This document shows positions 1-7,374 of a stretch of DNA of 13,964 bases, one piece after another. The position numbers were made by a program, and so were the translations under genes. The first letter of the stretch is position 1. Each line of letters begins with the position of its first letter. The notes below the pieces were generated by a model that searched no databases, was not told the origin of the DNA, and saw nothing but the letters and a program-made list of their open reading frames with translations. Source of the stretch: Flavobacteriales bacterium UBA5939 (lineage in GTDB: Bacteria; Bacteroidota; Bacteroidia; Flavobacteriales; Schleiferiaceae); the NCBI GenBank assembly GCA_002430755.1, contig DJCX01000128.1:1-13964 (forward strand), read 5' to 3'.

Positions 1-687
1 CTGATTCATTGAGTCAAAAAATTGAACATCAATAGACAATGAGGAATCCCTTGTGAACTCATCGATAGCCAACTCTACCCCCTGGCGGTAACTGAATGAC
101 AACTCCGAACGTTTTCTTCCCGGTCCTTCATTCACATATTGATCAAGAAAAAATGGCAGTATGCAAGCCACACGAATTTCATTGCCCAAACTAGCAGTAG
201 TGTCATTCGTTTCTTTGCTGTTTGAAGGTGTTTCAAAAGCTATGGCAGCTGCATTCGCGGGTTTCACTAGTGCCATACCCTTGGACCATTGGGTACGGGC
301 ATCTGGATTAAGTGTGTAGAAAGCCTCCACATTTGGCAGTCCCCAAGATGCTGTCAATGACTCAGGTGTATCCTTTCTTCTAACCAAGTATACCTCGTAT
401 TCTGGAGCCTGAGTATCGAGCTGATCTTGCACCTGAGGGGCAATATTTTCACTTACCAGCGTATCCTTTGGAATAGGAATAATAAGGGTCTCACCGATGA
501 CTAAACTGCGAACACCAATATTTGGGTTGGCTTCATTGATTGCCTCTACAGTACTTCCGTACTCTTTGGCGAGGCTGTAAATCGTATTGCCCTTGACTAT
601 TTCATGAGCAACAGTCGACTGCGCCGATAGCGGCATGGCCGCAATAGCAAGAAGTACTGTAACAAAAAGCTTGCGCTTTATTCCCAT
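1..687 (-). CDS. LysM-domain exported protein with periplasmic-binding-like domain (3' end cut by window edge)
   Basis: The 229 visible residues start MGIKRKLFVTVLLAIAAM. The N-terminus is a Sec signal peptide (basic start, hydrophobic core, probable cleavage after the SAQ near residue 23). A LysM peptidoglycan-binding domain spans about residues 27-72 (VKGNTIYSLAKEYGSTVEAI, then an N-x-x-NPNI turn and a GETLIIP end). A weaker LysM-like repeat lies at about 98-143. From about residue 170 the pattern IRVACILPFF followed by a SYRQGVELAIDEF stretch resembles the start of a type 1 periplasmic-binding protein fold (ABC substrate-binding or receptor-like). The reading frame is open to position 1, so the C-terminus is missing. 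The ATG at 687 lies inside the end of guaA, a 10-base overlap in another frame, which suggests translational coupling. It probably acts at the cell wall or in the periplasm. The ligand is unknown, and a transport role is only inferred because no permease or ATPase gene is visible. Confidence 0.85.
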   Translation of the reverse strand, partial: MGIKRKLFVTVLLAIAAMPLSAQSTVAHEIVKGNTIYSLAKEYGSTVEAINEANPNIGVRSLVIGETLIIPIPKDTLVSENIAPQVQDQLDTQAPEYEVYLVRRKDTPESLTASWGLPNVEAFYTLNPDARTQWSKGMALVKPANAAAIAFETPSNSKETNDTTASLGNEIRVACILPFFLDQYVNEGPGRKRSELSFSYRQGVELAIDEFTRDSSLSIDVQFFDSMNQ

Positions 688-2204
688 TCAATTGTAGCGG
701 GTGGTTTAGAACTAATGTCGTAAACCACTCTATTTACGCCTTTTACTTTGTTAATGATCTGGTTACTCACTTTCGCAAGGAACTCATAAGGTAGGTGCAC
801 CCAATCCGCAGTCATACCGTCTGTACTTTCTACAGCGCGAAGAGCAACCACTTTTTCGTAGGTACGTTCATCCCCCATAACTCCTACCGAATTTACAGGC
901 AATAAAATACTACCGGCTTGCCACACCTTGTCATACAACCCTGCATTTTTCAGGCCATTGATGAAAATGTAATCCACCTCTTGTAAAATCTCTACCTTTT
1001 CTCTTGTGATATCTCCTAGAATTCTAATGGCTAGACCAGGCCCCGGGAATGGATGTCTACCGAGAAGTTCTTTGGACATATCCATAGAAGCTCCTACTCT
1101 ACGAACCTCATCCTTAAACAGGGTCTTGAGCGGTTCGACCACTTTGAGTTTCATGAAATCAGGCAAGCCTCCCACGTTATGGTGAGACTTAATCGTTGCC
1201 GAAGGGCCTTTCACACTTACACTTTCAATGATATCCGGATAAATAGTACCCTGTGCAAGCCATTTAACATCTTCGATGAGTGCTGCCTCTTGATCGAACA
1301 CTTCAATAAATACACGTCCAATGGTCTTTCTTTTCGCCTCTGGCTCGTCTATACCGGCCAGCGCATCCATGAACTGATCAGTGGCATCAACGCCTTTTAC
1401 ATTGAGGCCCATGCCTTCGTACTGCTTCAAAACGTCAGTGAATTCATTTTTACGCAAAAGACCATTGTTCACGAATACACAATACAAATTCGCGCCAATA
1501 GCTTTGTGCAAGAGCATAGCCGCTACAGAGCTGTCTACACCCCCTGATAATCCCAAAACTACTTTATCGTCTCCAAGCTGAGCCTTTAGGTTTGCTACCG
1601 TTTCATCGACAAAATGAGCCGGCGTCCAGTCGCCAGTAACACCTACAATCTTGTACAAGAAGTTTTCTAGCAGTTGTTTACCGTCCGTACTGTGATACAC
1701 TTCAGGGTGAAATTGAATCCCATAAGTTTGTTCGCCTTGTACTTCGTACCCGGCAACATGAACATCTTCTGTTGATGCTATCACATTGAACCCTTGTGGT
1801 AATTCCGTAATGGTATCTCCATGGCTCATCCACACCTGAGAGCCTACAGGAACTCCTTCAAACAAAGTGTTAGTACTGACCTCACTGAGATTAGCACGAC
1901 CGTATTCGCGAATTTTACTCGGTGCAACCTTTCCACCACCAATCAATGCCATGTACTGCGCGCCATAACAAACGCCCAACAACGGTAAATTCCCCTTAAT
2001 CTGACTCAAATCAAACTGAGGCGCATCTTCTTGCAAAGTGCTGTATGGAGAACCGGAAAGTATAACCCCCTTTACGTCTTCAGTAATCTCTGGCGGGTTA
2101 TTGAACGGGTGGATTTCACAATAAACATTGAGCTCTCTAACGCGACGCGCAATCAACTGCGTGTACTGAGAGCCAAAATCGAGGATCAAAATGGTTTCTT
2201 GCAT
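678..2204 (-). CDS. guaA: GMP synthase (glutamine-hydrolysing)
   Basis: This enzyme converts XMP, ATP and glutamine to GMP in the last step of guanine nucleotide synthesis, in the cytoplasm. At 508 residues it has the normal family length and both domains. The N-terminal class I glutamine amidotransferase (about 1-190) shows the nucleophile Cys79 in GVCYGAQ and the partners His166 and Glu168 in QFHPE. The ATP-pyrophosphatase domain has the PP-loop LGLSGGVDSS near residues 217-226. Further on are HPFPGPGLAIRILG and the C-terminal dimerisation tail KPPATIEWE, a family hallmark. The gene sits 15 bases downstream of bshC and overlaps the LysM gene, so it is probably transcribed with both. I see no promoter box in the 15-base gap. 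Nothing suggests damage or transfer. Confidence 0.98.
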   Translation of the reverse strand: MQETILILDFGSQYTQLIARRVRELNVYCEIHPFNNPPEITEDVKGVILSGSPYSTLQEDAPQFDLSQIKGNLPLLGVCYGAQYMALIGGGKVAPSKIREYGRANLSEVSTNTLFEGVPVGSQVWMSHGDTITELPQGFNVIASTEDVHVAGYEVQGEQTYGIQFHPEVYHSTDGKQLLENFLYKIVGVTGDWTPAHFVDETVANLKAQLGDDKVVLGLSGGVDSSVAAMLLHKAIGANLYCVFVNNGLLRKNEFTDVLKQYEGMGLNVKGVDATDQFMDALAGIDEPEAKRKTIGRVFIEVFDQEAALIEDVKWLAQGTIYPDIIESVSVKGPSATIKSHHNVGGLPDFMKLKVVEPLKTLFKDEVRRVGASMDMSKELLGRHPFPGPGLAIRILGDITREKVEILQEVDYIFINGLKNAGLYDKVWQAGSILLPVNSVGVMGDERTYEKVVALRAVESTDGMTADWVHLPYEFLAKVSNQIINKVKGVNRVVYDISSKPPATIEWE

Positions 2205-2219
2205 GGCACAAAAATACCA

Positions 2220-3749
2220 CTAAAAATCCGGCTTAATGACTAGGGTTCCGGCCTTTATTGTTGACATTTTTTCAACGATAGTGTCACGAGGATCTAGACC
2301 TAATATTCCAACCAAATCAGCATACGAAGCGCGGCGTTCCCAAAAGGTACCGTTGGGATAAACGGCTTCCACGGCGCGGTCTATTCTTTCCATGAGTTCC
2401 TCGTGTCGACGTTTCTGTGTTCGGTATCTTGTTGCGGCCGTTCGCTGAGCCAATTTTTCCATTTTGACTTTTAATGCTTCGGCATGCTGCTTCAACTCCG
2501 GATAGCTTTCAATCAACGCACTATTCCAGTGTTCTATCGCCTCCATTAATGGTGCCTGAAGTGCCTCGCCCTCAGCTTGGAGAACAGTATTCTTTCCTAA
2601 AAATTGTCGCTTAAGTGATTCTCCACTAGAGCTGAGTAATTCGGTTATACTTAGATCGAGTTTTTGAAGATCTTTCGACAATCTATGGCCCTGTATAAGG
2701 AGGCTATTGCGTAAGTACAGTAAAGGCATTGGGCGGCCTAAATTTTCGAACGCACTACCCAGCTGTAACCAATAGGCCAACTCACCGCCGCCGCCTACAT
2801 AAGCCAGATTGGGTAAAAGCCACTCCTGGTATAGTGGACGCATCAAGGCATTGGGACTAACGTAAAAATACGGGCACTCTGCATCAGGTTGTTCGAAGCG
2901 TTGACGATCGCCATCGCGCAGGTCAAAAAGATTGATCTCACGAGGGAATACCTGGGCCTTGTACCCCTTTGCGACAAGGGCGTCGGTCTGTGCTTGAATG
3001 AGCTTGGAGTACTGACCGTCCATCTCCGCTGTCCAAAGTGGAGCGGCTTGCCCTTTGAGCGCCATATCTTGACCGTCCAAGACTAGAAGACCCAATCCTT
3101 CCGCCCATTCACGCACCCATTGACGGGTCGCTTCTGCAAGATTTTTTCCCTCGCGATAGGCTTTCAGTCTTGGTTGGACCAATTTTTTCTGCGCATCGTT
3201 CAATGGAACTTGTTCAAGCCATGAGGACAATTGATCTGCTAAATCTTGGGTAGGCAAATACCCTACAGGACCTTTGGCATCCGGCTGTTTCCAAGTAAAC
3301 TGGTAATCGCCAATTCGGAAAGAGGCAATCTCTTCAAAATCATGGTCTTCACTAGCCATCCAAAATATGGGAACCACCGCTTTGGCCAATTCCTTCGAAG
3401 CAGCCTGGGCCAATGCAACGGCACCGAGTAATTTGGCTTCAAAGAATAGGGTACCACCACAAACCATCAATTGATGACCGGTAGTGATAGTTAAAGCACC
3501 GTTACGGAAAGCGTCCAAAGATGCTTGTTCTGAAGAACTAGGTTCTGGGTTTTGTCGTTCCAAAGCCTGAATGACTATCCTGCGTGTCTCTTGAGAATAA
3601 TCCTGCTGTTTTTGGGCCTGTGCAGCGAAGGCTTTCCAATCGTACGGACTGTTGGCAATTGATTCCAGAAATGTACCCCCAGCAATGAGGTCCTTCATTA
3701 CCTTTGAAGGGACACCAGATTCAGTATGTGGTACAAATTGATACGTCAT
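2220..3749 (-). CDS. bshC: Bacillithiol biosynthesis cysteine-adding enzyme BshC
   Basis: BshC is the putative cysteine ligase that joins cysteine to glucosaminyl-malate in the last step of bacillithiol synthesis, the low-molecular-weight thiol of many Bacillota and Bacteroidota. I chose the ATG at 3749 (MTYQFVPHTESGVPSK), giving 509 residues. An in-frame start at 3800 would add 17 non-conserved residues and run into the divergent gene. Recognisable blocks in this numbering are TTGHQLMVCGG (89-99), PIFWMASEDHDFEEI (127-141) and SPNALMRPLYQEWLLPNLAY (298-317), followed by a GGGGELAYW segment. A charged helical stretch at about 418-462 fits the family's C-terminal coiled coil, and the protein ends with a PNGTFWERR segment (465-473) and a tail to residue 509. 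It is the first gene of the bshC-guaA-LysM cluster. The other bacillithiol genes, bshA and bshB, are not in the window. Confidence 0.95.
   Translation of the reverse strand: MTYQFVPHTESGVPSKVMKDLIAGGTFLESIANSPYDWKAFAAQAQKQQDYSQETRRIVIQALERQNPEPSSSEQASLDAFRNGALTITTGHQLMVCGGTLFFEAKLLGAVALAQAASKELAKAVVPIFWMASEDHDFEEIASFRIGDYQFTWKQPDAKGPVGYLPTQDLADQLSSWLEQVPLNDAQKKLVQPRLKAYREGKNLAEATRQWVREWAEGLGLLVLDGQDMALKGQAAPLWTAEMDGQYSKLIQAQTDALVAKGYKAQVFPREINLFDLRDGDRQRFEQPDAECPYFYVSPNALMRPLYQEWLLPNLAYVGGGGELAYWLQLGSAFENLGRPMPLLYLRNSLLIQGHRLSKDLQKLDLSITELLSSSGESLKRQFLGKNTVLQAEGEALQAPLMEAIEHWNSALIESYPELKQHAEALKVKMEKLAQRTAATRYRTQKRRHEELMERIDRAVEAVYPNGTFWERRASYADLVGILGLDPRDTIVEKMSTIKAGTLVIKPDF
3699..3706 (+). 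promoter_or_regulatory. Possible -7 box for the lipoprotein gene
   Basis: TACCTTTG matches the Bacteroidota -7 consensus TAnnTTTG, 54 bases ahead of the lipoprotein ATG and on its strand. It lies inside the 5' coding part of the divergent bshC gene. I see no TTTG at the expected -33 distance, and several such boxes are expected by chance in a window this size, so support is modest. Confidence 0.3.
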
Positions 3750-3760
3750 TGCAAGCAAAG

Positions 3761-4351
3761 ATGAAAACGAAGATAAGCGCAATATTGTTGATAGGAACAC
3801 TCATTTCCTGCTCAAGTACAACAGAATCTTCAAAAGAAGACTGTAACCTCGACGCCTATTACACCTTTAACTTCGAGCAAGCCCAATATTACGCCTTACC
3901 AACGATAGACTTTAGTTTTAGTTTAGACTATAATTGGCAGGTGCGCATGCCTGAATTTGCTAAACAAAACTTCTACTATTACGAGGCTGCGAGAGTAAAC
4001 GATGCTGAAACGAATTCCATTTTATTACGTGTCATGCCTTTCAAACGACAAGGCGCGTACATCTCAGTCAGTGAGCAAAGTAATGCACTGATTTATAGAT
4101 CTGTGGCAATGGCGGCGAGAGATTCATGGGTGACTGAGCGAAAAGATACCGTTAACGGTTGGTGGGTGAATTATGGAAGGTACGAGCAAGAACCTTGGGA
4201 TTTTGTCATTGCGCACAAATTGGTCATGAGAGATACTTTATCAAATTCAATTTTGCTGGAATTGCAAATGCAGTGCCCTGCAGATTCCTTCTCCTTGAAG
4301 CAGGAAAAATGTTTGGATGAAGTCATAGAATCCTTCAAAGTCTACCTTTAA
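3761..4351 (+). CDS. Small lipoprotein of unknown function
   Basis: The ATG at 3761 gives 196 residues beginning MKTKISAILLIGTLISCSS. This is a lipoprotein signal peptide: two lysines, a hydrophobic core, and the lipobox LISC with Cys17 as the lipidated residue. The mature part is a mixed alpha/beta-looking domain rich in aromatic residues, with FSLDYNWQVRMPEF near residues 52-65, a short-strand stretch SILLRVMPFKRQGAYISVSE, and a last helix ending in FKVYL. The layout (a lipoprotein with an L-x-x-x-W-x-x-x-x-P strand, then a compact domain ending in a helix) is reminiscent of PsbP/Mog1-like lipoproteins, but that is only a resemblance and I do not recognise the family. Cys28, Cys168 and Cys179 of the mature protein could form a disulfide. 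A TTG start at 3704 is possible but would put 19 residues ahead of the signal peptide. Location is probably the periplasmic side of a membrane. Confidence 0.8.
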   Translation: MKTKISAILLIGTLISCSSTTESSKEDCNLDAYYTFNFEQAQYYALPTIDFSFSLDYNWQVRMPEFAKQNFYYYEAARVNDAETNSILLRVMPFKRQGAYISVSEQSNALIYRSVAMAARDSWVTERKDTVNGWWVNYGRYEQEPWDFVIAHKLVMRDTLSNSILLELQMQCPADSFSLKQEKCLDEVIESFKVYL

Positions 4352-4484
4352 AAGTTCATAATCAGTCTTCTACAGGCCAATTCATAAGTTTTTATACTCA
4401 ATATGTAATTAGCAGGTTACAGCAAAAAAAGTTCTTTCTATATTGCATGTATTCAAGGGCAACTTTGAATTAGGTTAGGGGTAC

Positions 4485-4512
4485 GGAGCCAAGAAATTGG
4501 CTCCTTTTTTTT
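4485..4512 (+). terminator. Intrinsic (rho-independent) terminator
   Basis: The left arm GGAGCCAA (4485-4492), loop GAAA (4493-4496) and right arm TTGGCTCC (4497-4504) form a perfect 8-base-pair stem with a stable GNRA-type tetraloop. Eight T residues follow at 4505-4512 on the plus strand only. It lies 133 bases after the lipoprotein stop and ends 38 bases before the photolyase ATG, so it most simply ends the lipoprotein transcript. I see no gene, promoter box or other structure in the AT-rich stretch 4352-4484. The short distance to the photolyase gene leaves an attenuator role open. Confidence 0.88.
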
Positions 4513-4550
4513 GCCCTAAACTTTCATGGGATTCAGGGTGTTAATCGAGC

Positions 4551-6080
4551 ATGTCACGTACCCTCCGTTTAGTCCTAGGCGATCAGCTTAACCCAACGCA
4601 TTCCTGGTTTCAACACATCGACGCCTCTATCACCTATGTTTTTATAGAATGTCGTGGCGAAGGCTCCTATGCCCCCCATCACATCCAAAAGGTGGTAGGC
4701 ATTCTCCAGGCCATGCGGAATTTTGCCACGCAACTTGAAAAGCAAGGTCATCAGGTGTACTACCACAAATTGCTCGATTCCCCTCAAGTTGAGTTGGCTG
4801 AAATCTTGCACAGCATAAGTGTTAAACTCGAAGCTACTGAGTTGCAATTCATGCAACCTGATGAGTTAAGAGTGAAAGAAAACCTAGAAGAATTGGCCAC
4901 AAAAGGCCATACTACCTCGTTTGTATCTAGCGAGCATTTCATATCCACAAAAGAGGAATTCACAGCTACTTTCAAGGGAAAAAAGAGTTTCCTGATGGAA
5001 ACCTTTTACCGCAAACTCAGAAAGCGCACTGGCATCTTAATGGAAGGAGGTGCTCCTCACGGGGGCAAATGGAACTACGATGCGCAAAACCGCAAGAAAC
5101 TTCCTAAAAATCATTTGATTCCTCCCCCCTACTTGCCGTCCACAAATGTTGAAGAAGTATACACCGACGTTCTAAAGGCAGAGTTGCCAACTATTGGTAA
5201 CCTTAAGGATCCGGAACATTACTATTGGCCAACTACAACCGAGCAGGCACTAACTATATTCGATCAATGGCTTGAGCATTGTTTCCAATTCTTTGGTGAT
5301 TTTCAAGATGCCATGACCGTGAGTGATTGGGCGCTGTACCACAGCAGAATATCCTTTGCCTTGAATATCAAGCTCATAGACCCATTGACCATTTGCCAGC
5401 GTGCCGAAGCCTATTACAGATCTAATGAGCATATTCCATTGAATGCAGCCGAAGGTTTCATCCGTCAGATTTTGGGATGGCGAGAGTTCATGAGAGGCGT
5501 CTATTGGGAGCGCATGCCCGATTTTGGCAATGAGAATTACTTCAACCACAAAACACCACTTCCGAAGTGGTTTTGGAATGGTGATACGAAAATGAAGTGC
5601 CTATCGCACTCTATTAGTCAAAGTCTCGACCATGCTTATGCGCATCACATTCAGCGACTTATGGTTACTGGCAACTTCTTGCTGCTCGCCGGCATAGACC
5701 CTGATGAAGTGGACTTATGGTACCTTGGCATTTACATTGATGCCTTCGAATGGGTTGAAATCACCAATACGCGCGGCATGAGTCAATATGCCGACGGTGG
5801 CTGGATTGCTACCAAACCTTACGTCGCTTCGGCGAACTACATGAAGAAAATGGGCGACTATTGCCAGAATTGTTTCTACAACGAGAAAACAAAAATCGAT
5901 TCTGATAGTTGTCCTTTTAACTCGCTCTATTGGAACTTCTTTGAACGACATAGAGACCTACTTGGCAATAACTTCAGGCTGGGTATGGTATATCGCACGT
6001 TCGATAAGATGTCCTCAGAAAATAAGGCAGCCATTAGAGCTCGAGCAAACTATGTGTTAGAAAACTTAGAAGCACTGTAA
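4551..6080 (+). CDS. Iron-sulfur bacterial cryptochrome/photolyase (FeS-BCP, probable (6-4) photolyase)
   Basis: This is a flavoprotein of the FeS-BCP branch (also called CryPro, or deoxyribodipyrimidine photolyase-related protein). Characterised members such as Agrobacterium PhrB repair UV-induced (6-4) photoproducts using blue light. The 509 residues begin with RTLRLVLGDQLNPTHSWF, the branch's typical N-terminus, followed by a Rossmann-like antenna domain (about 1-130) and the helical FAD domain. The four [4Fe-4S] ligands are present: Cys350, Cys438, Cys441 and Cys454, with spacings of 88, 3 and 13 as I recall for PhrB. A His-His pair at 365-366 lies in the AHHIQRLMVTGNF motif, where the family has its active site. 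Known members use FAD and 6,7-dimethyl-8-ribityllumazine as antenna. The stop codon shares a base with the next start (TAATG), so it is probably co-translated with the DASH cryptochrome. Confidence 0.95.
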   Translation: MSRTLRLVLGDQLNPTHSWFQHIDASITYVFIECRGEGSYAPHHIQKVVGILQAMRNFATQLEKQGHQVYYHKLLDSPQVELAEILHSISVKLEATELQFMQPDELRVKENLEELATKGHTTSFVSSEHFISTKEEFTATFKGKKSFLMETFYRKLRKRTGILMEGGAPHGGKWNYDAQNRKKLPKNHLIPPPYLPSTNVEEVYTDVLKAELPTIGNLKDPEHYYWPTTTEQALTIFDQWLEHCFQFFGDFQDAMTVSDWALYHSRISFALNIKLIDPLTICQRAEAYYRSNEHIPLNAAEGFIRQILGWREFMRGVYWERMPDFGNENYFNHKTPLPKWFWNGDTKMKCLSHSISQSLDHAYAHHIQRLMVTGNFLLLAGIDPDEVDLWYLGIYIDAFEWVEITNTRGMSQYADGGWIATKPYVASANYMKKMGDYCQNCFYNEKTKIDSDSCPFNSLYWNFFERHRDLLGNNFRLGMVYRTFDKMSSENKAAIRARANYVLENLEAL

Positions 6081-7360
6081 TGAGCACTTGTATTCTCTGG
6101 TTTAGAAACAACTTACGATTAGGAGACAACACCCCTGTAGCCGAAGCATACTCTCGATTTGACACCGTAATCCCTGTGTATTTCGATGAAGATTCATGGC
6201 ACAATACACGTTGGGTCGAAGAAGGAAAAGGCGACCATAGAAAGCGTTTTTTAATGGAAAGCCTGTCTGACCTAAACAGTGCTTTGCAAAACGACTCAAG
6301 CGAGTTGCTCGTGCTGCGTGGTGTCGATCCGGTAAAAGCGCTCCTTGAATTGGCCACAAAAACCAGAGCAACAGCCATTTATGCGCCAAAAGAGTTCGCC
6401 TACAATGAAAGACAAGTCGAGCGTAAGTTGACCGACAAAGCCAAAGAACAAGGAGTGTCGGTTCATTTAATGACGGAACGAACGTTGTACTTGGAAAGTG
6501 ATTTGCCTTTTAGTGTGAATGACATCCCGGAGGTATTTTCAAGATTTAGAGGAAAAGTAGAAAAGCGTTCTCGCGTTCAGCCGCCTATCGAAGAGCCAGA
6601 AGTTTCCTCTTTTGACCCCTTCGATTTTGATTTGAGTTCTGACGGCATACACCTTGGGGATGTAGCGCAAGATGAGCGTAGCGCGGTTCCATTCGCTGGT
6701 GGTACTTCAGCCGCATGGGAACAATTGGACTTTTACCTTTGGGAAAGCGAGCATGTCCTGGCCTATAAACAGACCCGAAACGGGATGGTAGGCCGTAATT
6801 ACAGCTCCAAATTTTCGGCATTTCTCGCCCTAGGCTGTATCAGCGCACGTCAGATATACGACGAACTCAAAAGATTTGAAGAAGAAGTAGAATCAAATGA
6901 AAGCACCTATTGGCTATTTTTTGAGTTGCTGTGGCGCGAATACTTCCAATGGATTGCACTAAAGCACGGCAGGGATTTATTCACTGCACACGGGTTGCAG
7001 CCGGAGAAGCCATTGAAGCAAGGTTTTAACGCAAGAGCTTTTGAAAAATGGACCTCGGGGAATACTGGGGATCCATTGGTGGATGCCAACATGAAAGAAC
7101 TCGTAGCTACAGGTTTCATGAGCAATCGTGGAAGACAAAATGTGGCGTCCTATTTGGTGCATGACATGGGTATAGATTGGCGCGCTGGCGCTGCTTTTTT
7201 TGAAAAGTATTTGATTGATTACGACCCGGCATCGAATTACGGGAATTGGCTCTATAATGCCGGTAGAGGCAATGATCCGAGACCATTCAGAAAGTTCAAC
7301 ACCAAGATGCAAGCCGAACGTTACGACCCGAATGGAGAGTTTGTAGAGACGTGGACGTAG
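6080..7360 (+). CDS. cry: DASH-family cryptochrome/photolyase
   Basis: This is a second flavoprotein of the photolyase superfamily, from the cryptochrome-DASH branch, whose members repair cyclobutane dimers mainly in single-stranded DNA and bind FAD plus methenyltetrahydrofolate. The N-terminal photolyase domain (about 1-165) opens with ILWFRNNLRLGDN. The C-terminal FAD domain has YSSKFSAFLALGCISARQIY (241-260), LLWREYFQW (283-291), then PLVDANMKELVATGFMSNRG (332-351) with RQNVASYL, and IDYDPASNYGNWLYNAGRGN (379-398). The NRGRQNVAS and SNYGNW blocks are diagnostic for DASH proteins. At 426 residues it is at the short end of the branch and carries no C-terminal extension. It starts on the last base of the upstream FeS-BCP stop codon, a classic coupling arrangement, and the PLP enzyme follows 14 bases after its stop. 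All major motifs are intact. Confidence 0.95.
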   Translation: MSTCILWFRNNLRLGDNTPVAEAYSRFDTVIPVYFDEDSWHNTRWVEEGKGDHRKRFLMESLSDLNSALQNDSSELLVLRGVDPVKALLELATKTRATAIYAPKEFAYNERQVERKLTDKAKEQGVSVHLMTERTLYLESDLPFSVNDIPEVFSRFRGKVEKRSRVQPPIEEPEVSSFDPFDFDLSSDGIHLGDVAQDERSAVPFAGGTSAAWEQLDFYLWESEHVLAYKQTRNGMVGRNYSSKFSAFLALGCISARQIYDELKRFEEEVESNESTYWLFFELLWREYFQWIALKHGRDLFTAHGLQPEKPLKQGFNARAFEKWTSGNTGDPLVDANMKELVATGFMSNRGRQNVASYLVHDMGIDWRAGAAFFEKYLIDYDPASNYGNWLYNAGRGNDPRPFRKFNTKMQAERYDPNGEFVETWT

Positions 7361-7370
7361 CCTACCTTTA
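7340..7370 (+). promoter_or_regulatory. Candidate internal promoter ahead of the PLP enzyme gene
   Basis: TTTG at 7340-7343, a 19-base spacer, and TACCTTTA at 7363-7370 fit the Bacteroidota -33/-7 pattern (TTTG, about 19-21 bases, TAnnTTTG) except for the last base of the -7 box. It overlaps the end of the DASH cryptochrome gene. Transcription would start close to or at the ATG at 7375, giving a leaderless or nearly leaderless message. The position inside coding sequence and the one mismatch keep confidence low. Confidence 0.35.
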
Positions 7371-7374
7371 GTGC

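Noticed and set aside
1053..1547. 164-codon open frame on the plus strand inside guaA
   Set aside because: It lies wholly antisense to a strongly conserved gene, shows no recognisable domain and has a composition expected from the reverse of a coding frame.
3704..3760. TTG start adding 19 residues to the lipoprotein
   Set aside because: The signal peptide and lipobox have normal spacing from the ATG at 3761; the extension would bury them.
3750..3800. Longer bshC start at 3800
   Set aside because: The 17 extra residues are not part of the conserved BshC N-terminus and would overlap the start and signal peptide of the divergent lipoprotein gene.
4460..4467. CAACTTTG as a promoter box upstream of the terminator
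   Set aside because: The first base of the -7 consensus is wrong and the nearest TTG is only 14 bases away; a transcript from it would meet the terminator within 50 bases.
4575..4975. Minus-strand open frames within the FeS photolyase gene
   Set aside because: They are antisense to a gene with full family motifs and show no domain or start signal of their own.
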